From Petaurus breviceps papuanus (Eukaryota; Chordata; Mammalia; Diprotodontia; Petauridae), in NCBI GenBank assembly GCA_028583685.1, contig JAMXIF010001178.1, positions 1 to 64,000 on the forward strand: DNA of 64,000 nt, in the 5' to 3' direction. The stretch's first letter is position 1. The number at the start of each line of letters is the position of its first letter. Positions 25,510 through 38,350 of this stretch are shown here, piece after piece. Both the position numbers and the translations under genes were made by a program. The notes under the pieces were generated by a model, which saw only the letters and a program-made list of their open reading frames with translations, made no database searches and was not told where the DNA came from.

Positions 25510-27585
25510 TTTTTCTTTCTTTCTTTTTAAAATTTAAATAGTATTTTTATTTTTCCCCAATTATATATTAAGAAAAAATTAGCACATTTTCATAAGATTT
25601 TGAGTTCCAAATATTTTCCTCCTTCCCTTTATTCCCCCCTTCTGAAAATGGTAGGCAGTTTGATATAGTTTATACATGTTCTACCATGTAAAACATATTT
25701 CCGTATTCATAACAGTTGTGGAAGAAACAGATCAAAAGAAAATAAAACCATGAGAAAGAAGAATAAAGCAAGTGAAAAAATATGCTTTGATCTGTATTCT
25801 GAGTTCATCAGCTCTTTCTCTGGATGTGAATAGCATTTTTCTTCATGAATACTTTGCACTTGTCTTGGATCATTGTGTTGCTGAGAAGAGCTGAATCATT
25901 CATAGTCGATTGTCATATGATGTTGCTGATACTGTATATGGTGTTTTCCTGTTCTGCTCGTTTCACTTTGTACCAGTTTGTACAAGTCTTTCCAGGTTTT
26001 TCTGAAATCTTCCTGTTCATTATTTCTTATTGCACATTAGTATTCCATTACATTCATATACCATAGTTTGTTCAGCTATTTCCCAATTGATGGGCATACC
26101 CTCAATTTTCAATATTTTGCTACCATTAAAAGGGCTGCTATAAATATTTTTGCACAATGTAGGTCCTTTTCCTTTTTTATGATCTCTTTGGGATATGGAC
26201 CTAATAGTGGTATTGCTGGATCAAAGGGTATTCACAGTTTGGTTGCCTTTGGGTATAGCTCCAAATTATAAGCAGTTGAATCAGTTCACAACTCCACCAA
26301 CAATACATTAGTGTCCCAATTTTCCCACATCCTCTCCAACATTTATCATTTTCCTTTTTTGTCATATTAGCCAATCTGATCAGTGTGATATATTATTTGG
26401 GAGTTGTTTTAATTTGCATTTCTCTAAACAAAAGTGATTTAGAGTACTTATTCATATACCTATAGATAGGTTTGATTTCTTCATCTGAAAACTGCCTGTC
26501 CATATCCTTTGACCATTTATAGATTGGGGAATGGCTTGTATTCTCATAAATTTGAGCCAGTTCTCTGTATATTTGAAAAATGAATCCTTTATCAGAGCCA
26601 CTTGCTATAAGTATTGTTCTCCAGCCTCCTGCTTTCCTTCAAATCTTGATTGCATTGGTTTGTTTGTACAAAACCTTTTCAACTTAATATGATCAAAATT
26701 ATTTATTCTACATTTCAAAATGCTCTGTCTCTTGTTTGGTCATGAATTCTTCCCCTCTCCATAGATCTGACAGGTAGACTATTCCTTGCTCTTCTAAGCT
26801 GATTGCTTGATTGTTATGGTACCTTTTAGCAAGAGATAGTTTCCTTCTTTAACTCCTCTAATTAGGTATATTTTTGCTTTTGCTTTGTTTAATATCAGGA
26901 TTTCTACCCCTGCTTTTTTTTTTTACTTCAGCTGAAGCATAACAGATTCTGCTCCAACCCCTTATCTTTGCTCTGTGTATGTCTCTCTGCTTCAACTGTG
27001 TTTCTTGTAAGCAACATATTGTAGGATTCTGTATTTTGATCTACTCTGCTATCTACTTCCATTTTATGGGAGAGTTCATCCCATTCACATTCACAGTTAT
27101 GATAACTACCTGTATATTTCCCTCCATCCTATTCTTCCTCCTGTTTGTCCTCTCTTTCCTTTCACCCTTTCCCACCTCCCTAGTGTTTTACTTCTGTCTA
27201 TCACTTCCCCTCATCTGCCCTCCCTTTTATCATCAGCTCTCACCTTCTTTATTTAGCCTCCTCTCCTCCTACTTCCCTGTCCAGTAAGATAGAATTCTAT
27301 ATTCAACTGATTGTGTATATTATCCCATCTTTGAGCCAATATTGATGAGAGTAAGGTTCAAGTGATGCCCATCACCTACCCTCTCCTTTCCCCCTCCCCC
27401 CACTGTAATAGGTCCTTCTTGACACTTCTCCAAGTTTCTTGGGCTGAAAATTGTTTCACCTTGTCTTTTTGCTGGTTCTGCTATTCCAGGATTTGTTTTG
27501 GGGTTCTATTTTTACAGTTGTTTGGAGAAAGCATGGGAGAGTTGCAGCAGTTTATAGCTTACTCTACCATCTTGGTCCCCAGAAG
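25510..27585 (-). mobile_element. L1-type element, reverse, about 2.1 kb
   Basis: Reading the minus strand, it starts near 27585 with an L1-like ggggaccaagatggtagagt head. It then has a long A/G-rich region (27060-27300), then ORF2-end wording (gtacaaacaaaccaatgcaa; ggatatggacaggcagtttt; gatgtgggaaaattgggaca) and the 3' UTR near 25520-26100. Head and tail are both present in much less than full L1 length, so the middle is probably deleted. No frame is intact. Confidence 0.68.
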
Positions 27586-27714
27586 TCTCCCTCCTCTTTT
27601 CTCGATGCCAGCTTATTCTGTGAACCAAAGGCCTATCTTTTAAACATATTTTGGTGCTGCTCAGAGATGGTGAGTCATGAAATACCACAATATCTGAAGA
27701 ATTAGAATTGGGCA

Positions 27715-28075
27715 ATTTAGAACCAAAAAAAATGAAAACAAAGTGAATGCCCATATATAGAAAATGAGTAAATCAACTGTGGCATATGAATATAATAGAA
27801 TAGTATTGCACTATGAGAAATGGCAAATATAAGGAATTCAGAGAAATGTAGAAAGATTAGTATGAACTGATACAAAGCAAAGAAAAAAGATCCAGAAGAA
27901 TAGTATATATAATGCATATATGATGAGTATATATAATATATATAATGTATAATGAATACAACAACATGAATTAAAACATCAAATTCAAGGAACTCAGATG
28001 GAATGTGATGACTTAATCTTACTCCCAGAGAACAGATCATGATACTTATTTTCCCTCTTTTCAGCAGAGAGATGA
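27715..28075 (+). mobile_element. L1-type 3' end, worn
   Basis: Contains atgaatataatagaatagta followed by ttgcactatgagaaatggca, then agaacagatcatgatactta. It is truncated on the 5' side. Confidence 0.55.
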
Positions 28076-28084
28076 GGAGTGCTC

Positions 28085-28087
<3 letters not shown>

Positions 28088-28152
<65 letters not shown>
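28088..28152. repeat. (CT)n microsatellite
   Basis: About 31 uninterrupted CT units, followed by a C-rich and CA-rich tail. Confidence 0.95.
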
Positions 28153-28153
<1 letters not shown>

Positions 28154-28373
28154 CCCACCCCCATCACACACACATATGTACATCTATATGAAAAACAGCA
28201 GCACAGGAAAAGTAGACTTGACAGATGTTGTCAGAAAGGTATATTATTGGAAAAGAAGGCAGGCTATGGAAAGAGTGAGGATTGTTTCATGTAGAAAGAA
28301 TGAGAATTCCACTGGATAAACTGGAGCACTTTGGGTGGGCAGACTCCTATGAAGGACTTATGGGATGTAACAA

Positions 28374-28374
<1 letters not shown>

Positions 28375-28413
<39 letters not shown>

Positions 28414-28575
28414 GGGCAGCCAGTGAGTAAGAGCACCGGTCCCAGACTCGGGATGACCTGGGATCAAATCCAGGTTCAGACACTTAGCACCCACCTAGAA
28501 ACACCTGGCCATGTAACCTTGAGCAAGTTATTTAACCCCAATTAATTGCTTATTAAAAAAAAGAATATATATATA
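28375..28575 (+). mobile_element. SINE family B within a (TA)n tract
   Basis: A TA run of about 17 units (28376-28410) is followed by SINE B (about 28412-28560) and then aagaatatatatatat again. The SINE is shortened in its head (ggggcagccagtgagtaaga). The repeated aagaatatatat on both sides is consistent with a target duplication that later expanded on the left. Confidence 0.75.
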
Positions 28576-28954
28576 TACACACATTGTAAAGAATATTTGC
28601 TCTGATGAAGTAGCAGATTCATGGAATTATCTACTGATATTTCTATTTCCAAAGCTTTATTTTAAAGCAAGAACTTACCTGTAGTCACTAATAAATGAAA
28701 GCACATTTGCATATTTTAAGTATGTTTGAATCTCGTAAGTCTAGAATTTTATACTTCATGAAATCAGACTTAGAAAATATTTAATATACATTTAATTTTG
28801 AAAAAGGTGACTTGAAGCAAAACTAACCTTGAGAGTAGAAATGCAAAAGTAATAGTTTCATAATTGTCTCTTTCCACTAAGAATGGTAATCAATGTATGG
28901 CCTCTTTAGAACTGAACAATGGAATAGGAATATTTTGCTCACCTTAGGCCTTAC

Positions 28955-29068
28955 CTTTAAATGGTTCCTAAAGACCAATTCATCCAAAGATTTTTGAGTT
29001 TCTTCAGCTTCCAGTTCTGCTCTCTGCTTCAGAATTTCTAACTCCCTCTCCTGTTTTATCTGATATAA
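28955..29068 (-). CDS. CCDC187: Exon, coiled coil LYQIKQERELEILKQRAELE
   Basis: The exon has 38 complete codons in phase 0. It reads LYQIKQERELEILKQRAELE followed by AEETQKSLDELVFRNHLK, a heptad-like charged helix with no proline. Acceptor gatctttttcttatatag and donor TTAAAG|gtaagg are strong. It is one of the clearest exons, and its pattern (QERE.E.L..RAELEAEETQK) is typical of the CEP350 family helices. Confidence 0.9.
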
Positions 29069-29824
29069 CTATATAAGAAAAAGATCACAACAGTTCTGAG
29101 ACATCTCTCTTGATGAAACATCATTGAACTTTAACCCAATAGGCCACAGAAATGCTGGGATGCAGATGTCACTTGCTCTAACTTCCAAGTTTTGCAGATG
29201 TTCATATCTGGAACTAAGAGATTTAGAGGAGTGAGTAGCCTTCCATCTCAAATTCTCTTTCATTGGTCAAGAGGAACTTGTATCTCCAGGGTTCAAACAC
29301 AATGACTGGCATATAGGAGTCATTTCATAAATGCTTATTCATCATTGAAATAAAACAATTTCCTCTTTGCCCAGAAAGGGATTTTATCTACCACTTGGGC
29401 CCTCAAGATAACTACAGCCCATTGAAATAACATTATAACTGCCATCACTATTTCATATTGTATTCCTTCCCTTTTTGAAAAATGACCTTTACAACTTTGC
29501 AGCCTTTCCCAGCAGTGTCTATGCCTAAATAAAACATTTTCCAAAATTTTCTCAATGATATTTTGAACCTGTTAAACTGTAATGTATCCAGAGAAGGGAA
29601 CAGAATGGGAAACTGGAAACCAGGAGAAGATGAGATTTGGACAGAACAGAAAAGTTTTCAAGTATTTGAAGAAATACTTGGAGAAGGGGGATTTATCATG
29701 TTCAAATCAGGCCCAGAGGTCATAATAGGACCATAGGTAGTAGTAGTAGAGATAGAGTTTGGCTCAATGGAAAGGAAAATTTGCTTATAGTTTAAGCTAC
29801 CCCAAAGTTCAGTGGGTTTCTTCT

Positions 29825-30130
29825 TTTTTTTTTTTAAGGCAATCGGGGTTAAGCAACTTGCTCAAGGTTACACGGCCAGTCATCTGTGGGTGTGGTGCTG
29901 AGTATCCGAGCCCGAGATTCGATCTCCAGGTCATCCTGACACTGGAGCCAGTGCTCTCACTCACTGAGCCACCTGGCCGCTCCTAAGCAATTGGGGTTAA
30001 GTAACTTGCTCAAGGTTACACGGCCAGGTATTTCTGGGTGGGTGCTAAGTGTCTGAGCCCGGGATTCGATCTCCAGGTCATCCCGACACTGGAGCCAGTG
30101 CTCTTACTCGCTGTGCTACCTGGCTGCCCC
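29825..30130 (-). mobile_element. Dimeric SINE family B inserted as one unit
   Basis: Two complete reverse SINE B monomers lie head to tail (29825-29983 and 29984-30130). Only one pair of target copies, the 17-bp ttcagtgggtttcttct, encloses both (29808-29824; 30131-30147). The outer 3' end has the poly-T (poly-A) tail; the inner junction has none beyond taagcaatt. Confidence 0.87.
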
Positions 30131-30214
30131 TTCAGTGGGTTTCTTCTAATAGTAATGTTGCCTATCACTACAAGTCTCCAAGCAGAGGATATTTCTGTTC
30201 AGATGTACCTTAGA

Positions 30215-30400
30215 TTAGGATCATAGATTTAGAACTGGAAATTACCTCAGAGGTCATCTAGTCCAACTCTCTCCTTCTCTAGGAGAGAAAATTGAGTCTC
30301 AGAGGTTGACTTGGCAGAGCAAAGATTTAAACCTTAGACCCCCTGATTTATAGTCCAACACTCTTTCTACTGTATCACCTGAGATTCTATGATGTATTAA
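30215..30400 (-). repeat. MIR, reverse
   Basis: Contains catagatttagaactggaaa, then aggtcatctagtccaactct and actgtatcacctgagattct. The middle of the element has decayed. Confidence 0.65.
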
Positions 30401-30715
30401 GTAATGCTGTCCAGTGTTCCCAATTTTCTTCCATTTCACATGAAGCATGAGGAAAACAGCTTCCTACTTACCTCACAACGTCAAAATGGCCAAAAAGTAT
30501 TTTAGTTTCCCCATAACATAAGGTTTTAATGTTTTGGCATACTAAAGGTCAAGTCAGAGCTAACAAAGAAGTTTTAGAATGAGGCGAGAAACCAGAACCA
30601 ATTTTAGTTTATAAAAACGACTTTTACATTAAAAAAAGAAAATATTTTATAATCTCACATTAGCATATAGTTATCTGAGGGAATATGGAAAAATTCCTAG
30701 GAAATTAAATCATAC

Positions 30716-30813
30716 CTTCATTTTCTGAAGAAAGTCTAGAGATTTCTGTTGCATGCTGCTTGGATAGCTGATGTAGGCATCTTTGAAATATTTGTTGCAA
30801 TTTTCATATCCCT
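30716..30813 (-). CDS. CCDC187: Exon, conserved-looking YFKDAYISYPSSMQQKSLDF
   Basis: The exon is 98 nt: two bases and 32 codons. The peptide runs GYENCNKYFKDAYISYPSSM and then QQKSLDFLQKMK. Splice sites are clear (ccattatttttcag; TGAAG|gtatga). It leads without phase change into the next exon, where a long helix begins. The aromatic, compact sequence suggests a folded motif rather than disordered linker. I cannot assign it to a named domain. Confidence 0.86.
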
Positions 30814-32021
30814 CTGAAAAATAATGGAAACCAAAAATGAACAAGTAACACCTATGAGAAACAACTAATAACCACTGCCCTCATTTATAGGGGGCTTTTA
30901 TACATTTTGATCTAATCAATCAACAATCTTTTTTAATTACTCATATGACAGATACCATACTGGGTGCTAAGGAGACAAAGACATACTTCCAAAAGTCTTT
31001 TCCCTTGAGAAGACTTATATTCTAGTCAAAGGAGACAACATATTTGGATACAGATACACACAGAATACAAAAGATACAAGATAACTTTGGAAGTGAGAAC
31101 AGTAGCATCTGAAGAGATTGATAAAGACTTCATCATATAGAAGGTGGTATTTGAGCTGAGTCTTGAAAGAAAATATAGATTCTAATAGGTGAATGTGGGA
31201 GATGGGGTGGGAAATACATTCCTAACATTTGGGGCAGCCAGGACAAAGTCTTGGACATGGAAGGTAGAGTGACATTTATGAAGAATAAGAAAGTAATTTG
31301 GCTACACTGCAGTGTGGGGGAAAAGAGAAATACATAAGGGTTGTAAAAGTAGGTTGGTGACCAGATTGTGGAGGACTTTATATAACAAAGGAATTTATAT
31401 TTGATTCTAGAGATAATGGGGAGCCCCTGGAGTATATTAGGTAAGAGAATTAATATGATCATACCTATGCTTTAGGAAAATTACTCTGCAGGATGAATTA
31501 GAGTGACAAGAAACTTAAGGCAGTGAAACCAATTACAACTCTATTACAACAGTTCAAGTGAGAGGTGATGAGGGCTTGAACTCAGGGTGGCAGCTGTATG
31601 GATGAAGAGAAGAGTGTGGATACAAGAGATGTGGGATAGAAATAACAGTATTCTTGCAGCTGTGATTTATTTTGATCCTCAAAAATCTCTAGTAAAGTGG
31701 GCAAAACTAAAATTATAGTCATTTTGTAGATGAGAAGACTGAAGCCTAGAGAGATGAAAATAATAACTGGATTTCATTTATCTCCTCATAGGAAGGAAGA
31801 GGAATGATTCAGCTGGATCTATTCAACTGTAAGTGGAATGCAAAATTTGTCTGTTACCTGGCAAAATGAGTCTGACGTCAGAAGGGAAGCCTCTTCCCCA
31901 GTCACTCTTAAGGGAAAAAGTCAACTTTAGCTTATTTTCACCAACTCTCAACTCCTTTCTACCGAATGTTGCTTACAGAAAAAACTATCACAAAAGCCAT
32001 TTTGATAAGTAAATCCATTTA

Positions 32022-32394
32022 ATCAATATTTATATGTATATGTGTGTGGGTCCATGTGTATACATATGTGTATATATATACACACACACACATGTTTATG
32101 CATATGTGCTATGACTCTCCCATCCCCTAAGAAGCAGCATGGTATAGTAGACAATGGAAAGATATCTAGAAACAGGGAACCTGGATGTAAATCCTGTCTC
32201 TGACATAAATGACCTGTATGACCTTAAGTAATTCATTCACTCCCAAGAGCTTCAGTTTCTTCAGCTATAAAATAAGGTGGTTGGGGCTTTAGATCTATAA
32301 TCCTGAGATACCTTGCTTTCACATCAGTGCTAGAGGCCCACAACCAGCAGTTGCATCTTGGGCAAATTGTAGCTTACATACAGCCTCTGCTAGA
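32022..32394 (+). repeat. Local direct duplication, copy 1 (contains a MIR)
   Basis: A TA/TG-rich start, then a MIR (gtagacaatggaaagatatc ... cttcagctataaaataaggt) and a unique tail (catcagtgctagaggcccac; gcatcttgggcaaattgtag). The same order recurs at 33655-34049, including the unique tail, so this is a segmental duplication and not just two MIRs. Confidence 0.85.
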
Positions 32395-33002
32395 ACAGAA
32401 CAACCCATTTAACCAAAACAGCAAACAGAAATTGGAGACATTCTACAGATCAGAATATTCCAGAAGATACAGAAAAATGAATGAGCTCTTCAGTTGGGAG
32501 TGAGATAACATCTCAGTGTAAGCCAAGAGGGAGGGCCCAATCTTACCCAAATTGGTTCATTCAAATAATCTCTAGGGAGGCAAGCTAGAAATCAGGGACA
32601 GGTTGAGGAGCTAGCTTCTGCTGCAAGTCTGCTACTTCTCTCAACATAAGTCTCTCCCCCCAAAAGTGTTCAGAATCAGCTCAGTGAGTTCCTTATATTA
32701 AGTATCTAGCATCATGCACAACATTGCCTGCACCAATGAAGGGTCACATCTCCTCATATGCAGCATGGAGCACAGGGCTCCCCACCCTATGTGGTTGGGA
32801 ACCAGGTTACATGCCATTAGGTTGCTATATGGGCAATCTGCCTGCAAATAATTGAGAGTTGACTATAAAGGTTGTTACTATATCAATGACTCTATGACCA
32901 CCCCCCTTGTCCTTATTATTATTGTCAGCAGGTCTTGGGATCTCAGAATCAAAAGCAGACCTTTTGGGGCTGATGGTAGACAGATCTGAAAAGACAAGAA
33001 TG

Positions 33003-33370
<368 letters not shown>

Positions 33371-33654
33371 GACAAGAATGGGTTTTTCCAAAAATATGAT
33401 TACAAATGAGCTATTCACTTGATTTAGCAACCATATAACCAAATATAATAGAATGTCCTCCCACAGTCCTTATGTGAATCACAGTCCCTATGTGAATCCC
33501 TCCTGGTGAAATAATGCCATTTTGATAAGAAAGGCATCCAACTGAGATCTTTCCTTCTGAGAGAAGGAAAGGGAATAATATGTTTGCAGCGTCATTTTCA
33601 CTGTTTTATTTCTCTTAAAAATAAGGTTAATGGGAAGTCAAATTAATCCTTATT

Positions 33655-34049
33655 ACTCAATGTTTATATATACATATATGTATTAAAATTATATAAATGT
33701 CGCTCCATGTGTATACATATGTGTGCATAGATGTATACATATTTATGCCTGTGTGCTATGACTCTTCCATCTCCTAGGAGCAGCAGACAATGGAAAGATA
33801 TCTAGAAGCAGGGGACCTGGATATAAATCCTGCCTCTGGCATATATGACCTGTGTGACCTTAAGCAATCCATCTGCTCCTCAGAGCTTCAGTTTCTTCAG
33901 CTATAAAATTCATCTATAAAATAAGGTAGTTGGGGCTCTAGATCTATAATCCTGAGATTCCTTCCCTTCACATCAGTGCTAGAGGCCCATGACCAACAGT
34001 TGCATCTTGGGCAAATTGTAGCTTACATACGGCTTTTGCTAGAACAGAA
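33655..34049 (+). repeat. Local direct duplication, copy 2
   Basis: Second copy of the 32022-32394 segment, about 1.63 kb downstream. Several percent of positions differ, and there is a small internal repeat (ctataaaattcatctataaa) not present in copy 1. Confidence 0.85.
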
Positions 34050-35120
34050 GAGCATGTGTATGGGATGAAAGGTAGACTGGAGACACCTCGTGAACCATGT
34101 GGGTAAGAGGCAGAACTTATTGCTGCTTAATGTGAGTAGGTTTTGTTTCATTTCCTCTCCTGGCCAGCCACTAGCCCAGTTCCTAGTTTTATACTTGACC
34201 CCCAGGGGCAGAGCCTCTGGAGAGAAACTAGAACACCAAAGAATCCTCTGATCCTAATCCTGACTGAATGAACAGAACAGTTAAACCATAGACTCTATAC
34301 ATTCCTTTTAGTACCCAAAGACTTGGAACAGCCTCCCTTTGTACCAAGGGTTTCAACCAGTTAGTACTCCAAACAATCATTTTCACTTTCTCACCTCCCA
34401 AAAGGCCTCAGATTCTCAATTAGATGGCCAAATGGACTGAACTGTTGACTTCTCTTTTAAAAAGCCCATCCCAGAATAGATCTGAATTTCCTCATTCCAG
34501 AGCCAGCTGGAAACTACCTTTCCCAGCTCAAATTTCTCATAATGATTTGGCCCTCACCTTTGTACTGATTACATTTCACCCTATTATAATTATTTGCAAA
34601 TATGTTTCATCCCACTAACTGTATTGTAAACTCCCTGAGTGCAGGTTTTATATCTTATTTTATTATTGCATACAGTAACTATTTAATGAAAATCTAAGAA
34701 AAGTCTGTTGTTCATACGAAAAAGGCCTCTTTTTCAGTCATCTAAGTTATAATAATCTGTTGTTCTTCCTTTGTAAAGATAATGCCTTGATCCACATTCA
34801 GGATTGTCAAGGGGGTCTCAGCTACATCTCAAGCCCAGTGGGGATAGATGTACCAACTCATCCATGTACTTACTATCTAATTCTATCCCCCTGGTCACAA
34901 GTGGCACAGATTTATAAAACTCTAGCTGGGTTATCTGTGTGACCTGTCCTAACATATATTAGGGAAGAGGAGAGGAAGGAGAGGAATAAATAAAACCAGT
35001 ACGATCTGCTTCATTTGTTTGTGTGTTTCACCTAGTGTTCTCCATGGGCATTACCTGATAAAGACACCTTTAAAGACATCCTGAATGGATGAAAGGATTT
35101 TTGTTTTATCCCTTTTTATT

Positions 35121-35377
35121 CAAGTATTTACTCAGGAGGGCCTCTCTCAGTTTGCAAAAGGCATATATGGAGTCAGCAGGAAGGGAAAAGATAACATACC
35201 TGCTTTATTCTCTGAGAAAGGAAGGGGAAAGAAACACACTGGGCTCAAAGCCAGGCCCAGGGCTCCTGGGGATACACTTGCCTGTCCAGGGACTCTGGGT
35301 TTAATTGGTCATTTCATAATGACATCATTGAAAAGGAAAGAAGTAGTTAATTCTCAAGGGTTTTTCTACTAATGGCT
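35121..35377 (+). repeat. Unnamed direct repeat, copy 1
   Basis: Contains ggagggcctctctcagtttg, then gcaaaaggcatatatggagt, ggctcctggggatacacttg and gaaaggaaagaagtagttaa. It recurs at 37022-37296 with about 90% identity by eye. It matches no family I can name. Confidence 0.8.
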
Positions 35378-36474
35378 GCAGGTATGATTTTAATAATTAC
35401 TTAAAAAGAAAAGCACATTGTACATAATAGACCTGCAGTTTCATGTACAATCCTCTTTTCCTCTGTTATGTTTATGCAAATGATCATTCTAATTGGTGTT
35501 TCTTGCTTTCAGAATAAAAAATAAGATTTAAAATTAAAAAAAACAAATAGTATGGGAACTATCATCCTTTAAATATCTATTATCTCAGGAAAAATAACAA
35601 TCAACAGTTATAATTCTTTGATTTTAGAGTAACAGTGCTTAATGGATTTTCAATTGAGAGAGCAGCCCCCTCTGCTGATAGGAATCTACCTATGCTCTCA
35701 TCACCACAAAGCAAGCTAGCTGATCCCATACTGAAAGGAGTTTCTACACTGGTTTTTGGTTTGGTTTTGGTCAAGCTAAATCATCACAGTGACTTGGGAC
35801 ACTTTATAAAAACTCCTAGATCTACCTTATAAACTGAAGAGTCATTCACTAAGCAGTACTTAGCCCAGAACTTCACATTCTTGAGTAGGTACTCCAGAGG
35901 CAATGGTGATAAAATGAAAAAGAAAAAAAAGTATCAGACATCAAAGTCTAACTTTTGTTAGTATGAACTTGATTGTGTGATCTTGGGCAAGTCACAGTCT
36001 CTGTTCCTCACGTTCCTTAATCACATTCTAATTGACCAATGCATTTGTGATTTGGATATGTTCTCCAAAAACACAGAGCCCCAAATACCCATGATTCTCA
36101 CTTCCCACCTTGCTGGCCCCTTCCTACTTCTTTGCTATGTACAAAAGAAGTTGAAAGGGGTCACACAGGACTGAGGACCATTTCGTAATTTGGTTGTTTT
36201 TTGTTTCATGAGTTGCCAAGACCCAAGAATTTATCATTATCAAATGGTGGGTTGACCTACTTAGTGATAAGTCTCTCTGAACTTAGCTAGGTAGTCCTCA
36301 GGAAGCAGTCTCATTTCCTGGAGCACACAATGAAATGAGGATAATAGTACTTGTCTTGGGTTGTCTCACAAACTTGTTTTATCTCATAATATGTGAATGT
36401 AAATATATTGAAAACTTTGAGGTGCAATCTATATTAATTCAGTGGTGATAAACAGTACTTGATCAATGGACTAT

Positions 36475-36650
36475 GAAGTGGCCAGGTGGCACAGTGAGTA
36501 AGAGCGCCGGCCCCAGCATCAGGAGACCCAGGATAGGTTCTGGCCTCAGATACTTGGCACTCACACACACACACACAAAAAAAAACTGGCCGTGTAACCT
36601 TGAGCAAGTTACTTAACCCCAATTGCTTTAAAAAAAAAAAAAAGAAAAGA
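36475..36650 (+). mobile_element. SINE family B with internal (CA)n
   Basis: Head tggccaggtggcacagtgag, then a CA run (near 36562-36577) and an A run where the family has the cacccagaaacacc segment, then the usual 3' half and a long A-rich tail. Confidence 0.8.
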
Positions 36651-37021
36651 AAAAGATAGACTAGTTGCAAAGCCATTGAAGGATAGTTTGTGGATATATT
36701 ATTGCCTGAATATTCAAGGATGGTCAAGACAACTCAAGAAAGATCCCCAATAGATTGGGCAAAACTACTCATTATGAACTTGCAGAAGGATATGGACAGG
36801 TTGAGCAACATAGGTAGGTTGTCATCTATATTACTGGAGGAGATACCCAAATAACTGAGATCACAACTGTGTTGTAGTACCTTTCACATTATGGAGCAAA
36901 ATCTGCATAAAATTTTCTGGCCCTCCAGAGAAGTCTGAATTTTTCTTTTATCGGGTGTTTACAATACCTTATTGGAAAATTTGGGTTGATATTACATAAT
37001 ACTACACATATGTATTTTATG

Positions 37022-37296
37022 CAAGTATTTAGTCAGGAGGGCCTCTCTCAGTTTGCAAAAGGCATATATGGAGTCAGAAGGAAGGAAAAAGATAACGTAC
37101 CTACTTTATTCTCTGAGAAAAGAAGGGGAAAGAAACTGGCTAAGAGCCCCTACACACTGAGCACAAAGCCAGGCCCAGGGCTCCTGGGGATACGCTTGCC
37201 TGTCCAGGGACTCTGGATTTAATTGGTCATTTCATAACTACATCACTGAAAAGGAAAGAAGTAGTTAACTTTCAAGGGTTTTTCTACTAATAGCTT
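37022..37296 (+). repeat. Unnamed direct repeat, copy 2
   Basis: Same as 35121-35377, with an extra stretch of about 19 bases (tggctaagagcccctaca) in the middle. The two copies are 1.9 kb apart. Confidence 0.8.
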
Positions 37297-37629
37297 TATG
37301 AGTTTCTAAACTTTTTCTGTTTCATCTGCTACCCTTCACATGTCATCTGTGGCTTCCACAAAACTCCCCCCAAATTCCCACTTAATTCATTATGCTGACA
37401 ATGGAGAAAGTTAAGATGTGGAAGAGATATTAGAGTTTGATGAAGGGAAAAAACAAATGCCAGAGTTTGCCCACAGATATGGTTATTTCTTACATTTGAA
37501 TATATTTAAACATACTCAATGAATGAGTGATATTTTAGCCAGAAAGTTGGACCAGAGGGTCAACTATTCAACAGCATCTCTTTCCTTCTCACCCTCCCCT
37601 CCTCTGTTCTCCATGTGAGTTTTTCTCCT

Positions 37630-37765
37630 ACAGTAAGTGACTAAAGTTGGCCATGGCACAGTGTGTGGCAAAGTCAACTGAGTCAAAGAAGGAATCTAAC
37701 CCTCAAGCCAACTGGTTTCAATAAGGAATGTCAAGGTAATTACATTACTTTATGTATAATATGTT
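37630..37765 (+). repeat. Older local duplication, copy 1
   Basis: ggccatggcacagtgtgtgg, aaagtcaactgagtcaaaga and aggaatgtcaaggtaat match, with more differences, ggcatggtatgtggaaaagt, taactgggccaaagaggaaa and gggaatgccaaggtaat at 40365-40485. Confidence 0.65.
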
Positions 37766-38198
37766 TCCTTCAGGGCCAGGACACCAACAACAAAAGACTG
37801 CATATTATAGTGACTTCCCACAACACAAAATACAGACTGAAGACAGTGAAAACACTATTCCTCAAAAGAGCACAATAGATCTGGGACCCCCATATCCTCA
37901 TACTCTTCTCCAGTTGTGCCAACTACTCACACACCTGGCCCAGTTGACAGCACAAACTCATTTTCTATTCAGAGGGATAACTGAAGAAACCCTGGTTAAG
38001 AGCAAGAACTTTTTTTTCTAAGTATCTATTGAGGTACAGGTTGTCTGAGCTTGTTCCTTTGTCTCCCTAAAGCTCCTAAAACAATGCACCATCTGCTACT
38101 ATTTGGTCAAAGCAAAATAAGGTCTCCCAGGAGTGAAACTGTCTCCACTCATTGTGTTCTTGCTTAACCCTTTCAAGCCACCAACCTGCTCACTTTTT

Positions 38199-38350
38199 CT
38201 TTTTAAAGCAGTTGGGGTTAAGTAACTTGCTCAAGGTTACCCGGCCAGGTGTTTCTGGGTGGGTGCTAAGTGTCTGAGCCTGAATTCGATCCCAGGTCAT
38301 CCCGACTCTGGGGCCAGTTCTCTTACTCACTGTGCTACCTGGCTGCCCCA
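38199..38350 (-). mobile_element. SINE family B
   Basis: Full-length reverse copy flanked by aacctgctcacttttt at 38183-38198 and 38351-38366, a 16-bp target duplication. Confidence 0.88.

Larger units (their letters stand above)
19086..28954. other. 9.9-kb intron packed with L1 fragments
   Basis: Contents in order: SINE A (19182), minus MIR (19345-19490), AG-rich L1-like body (about 20240-21010), MIR (21330-21600), SINE A split by a solo LTR (21800-22500), minus L1 3' part (22605-23530), plus L1 3' end (23545-23870), partial SINE A (24281), SINE B plus L1 (24570-25289), long minus L1 (25510-27585), plus L1 3' end (27715-28075), a CT tract, and SINE B in a TA tract (28375-28575). No exon was found and the flanking exons join in phase without one. 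Confidence 0.6.

Noticed and set aside
28079-28294. Open frame rich in Leu-Ser
   Set aside because: It translates the CT microsatellite.
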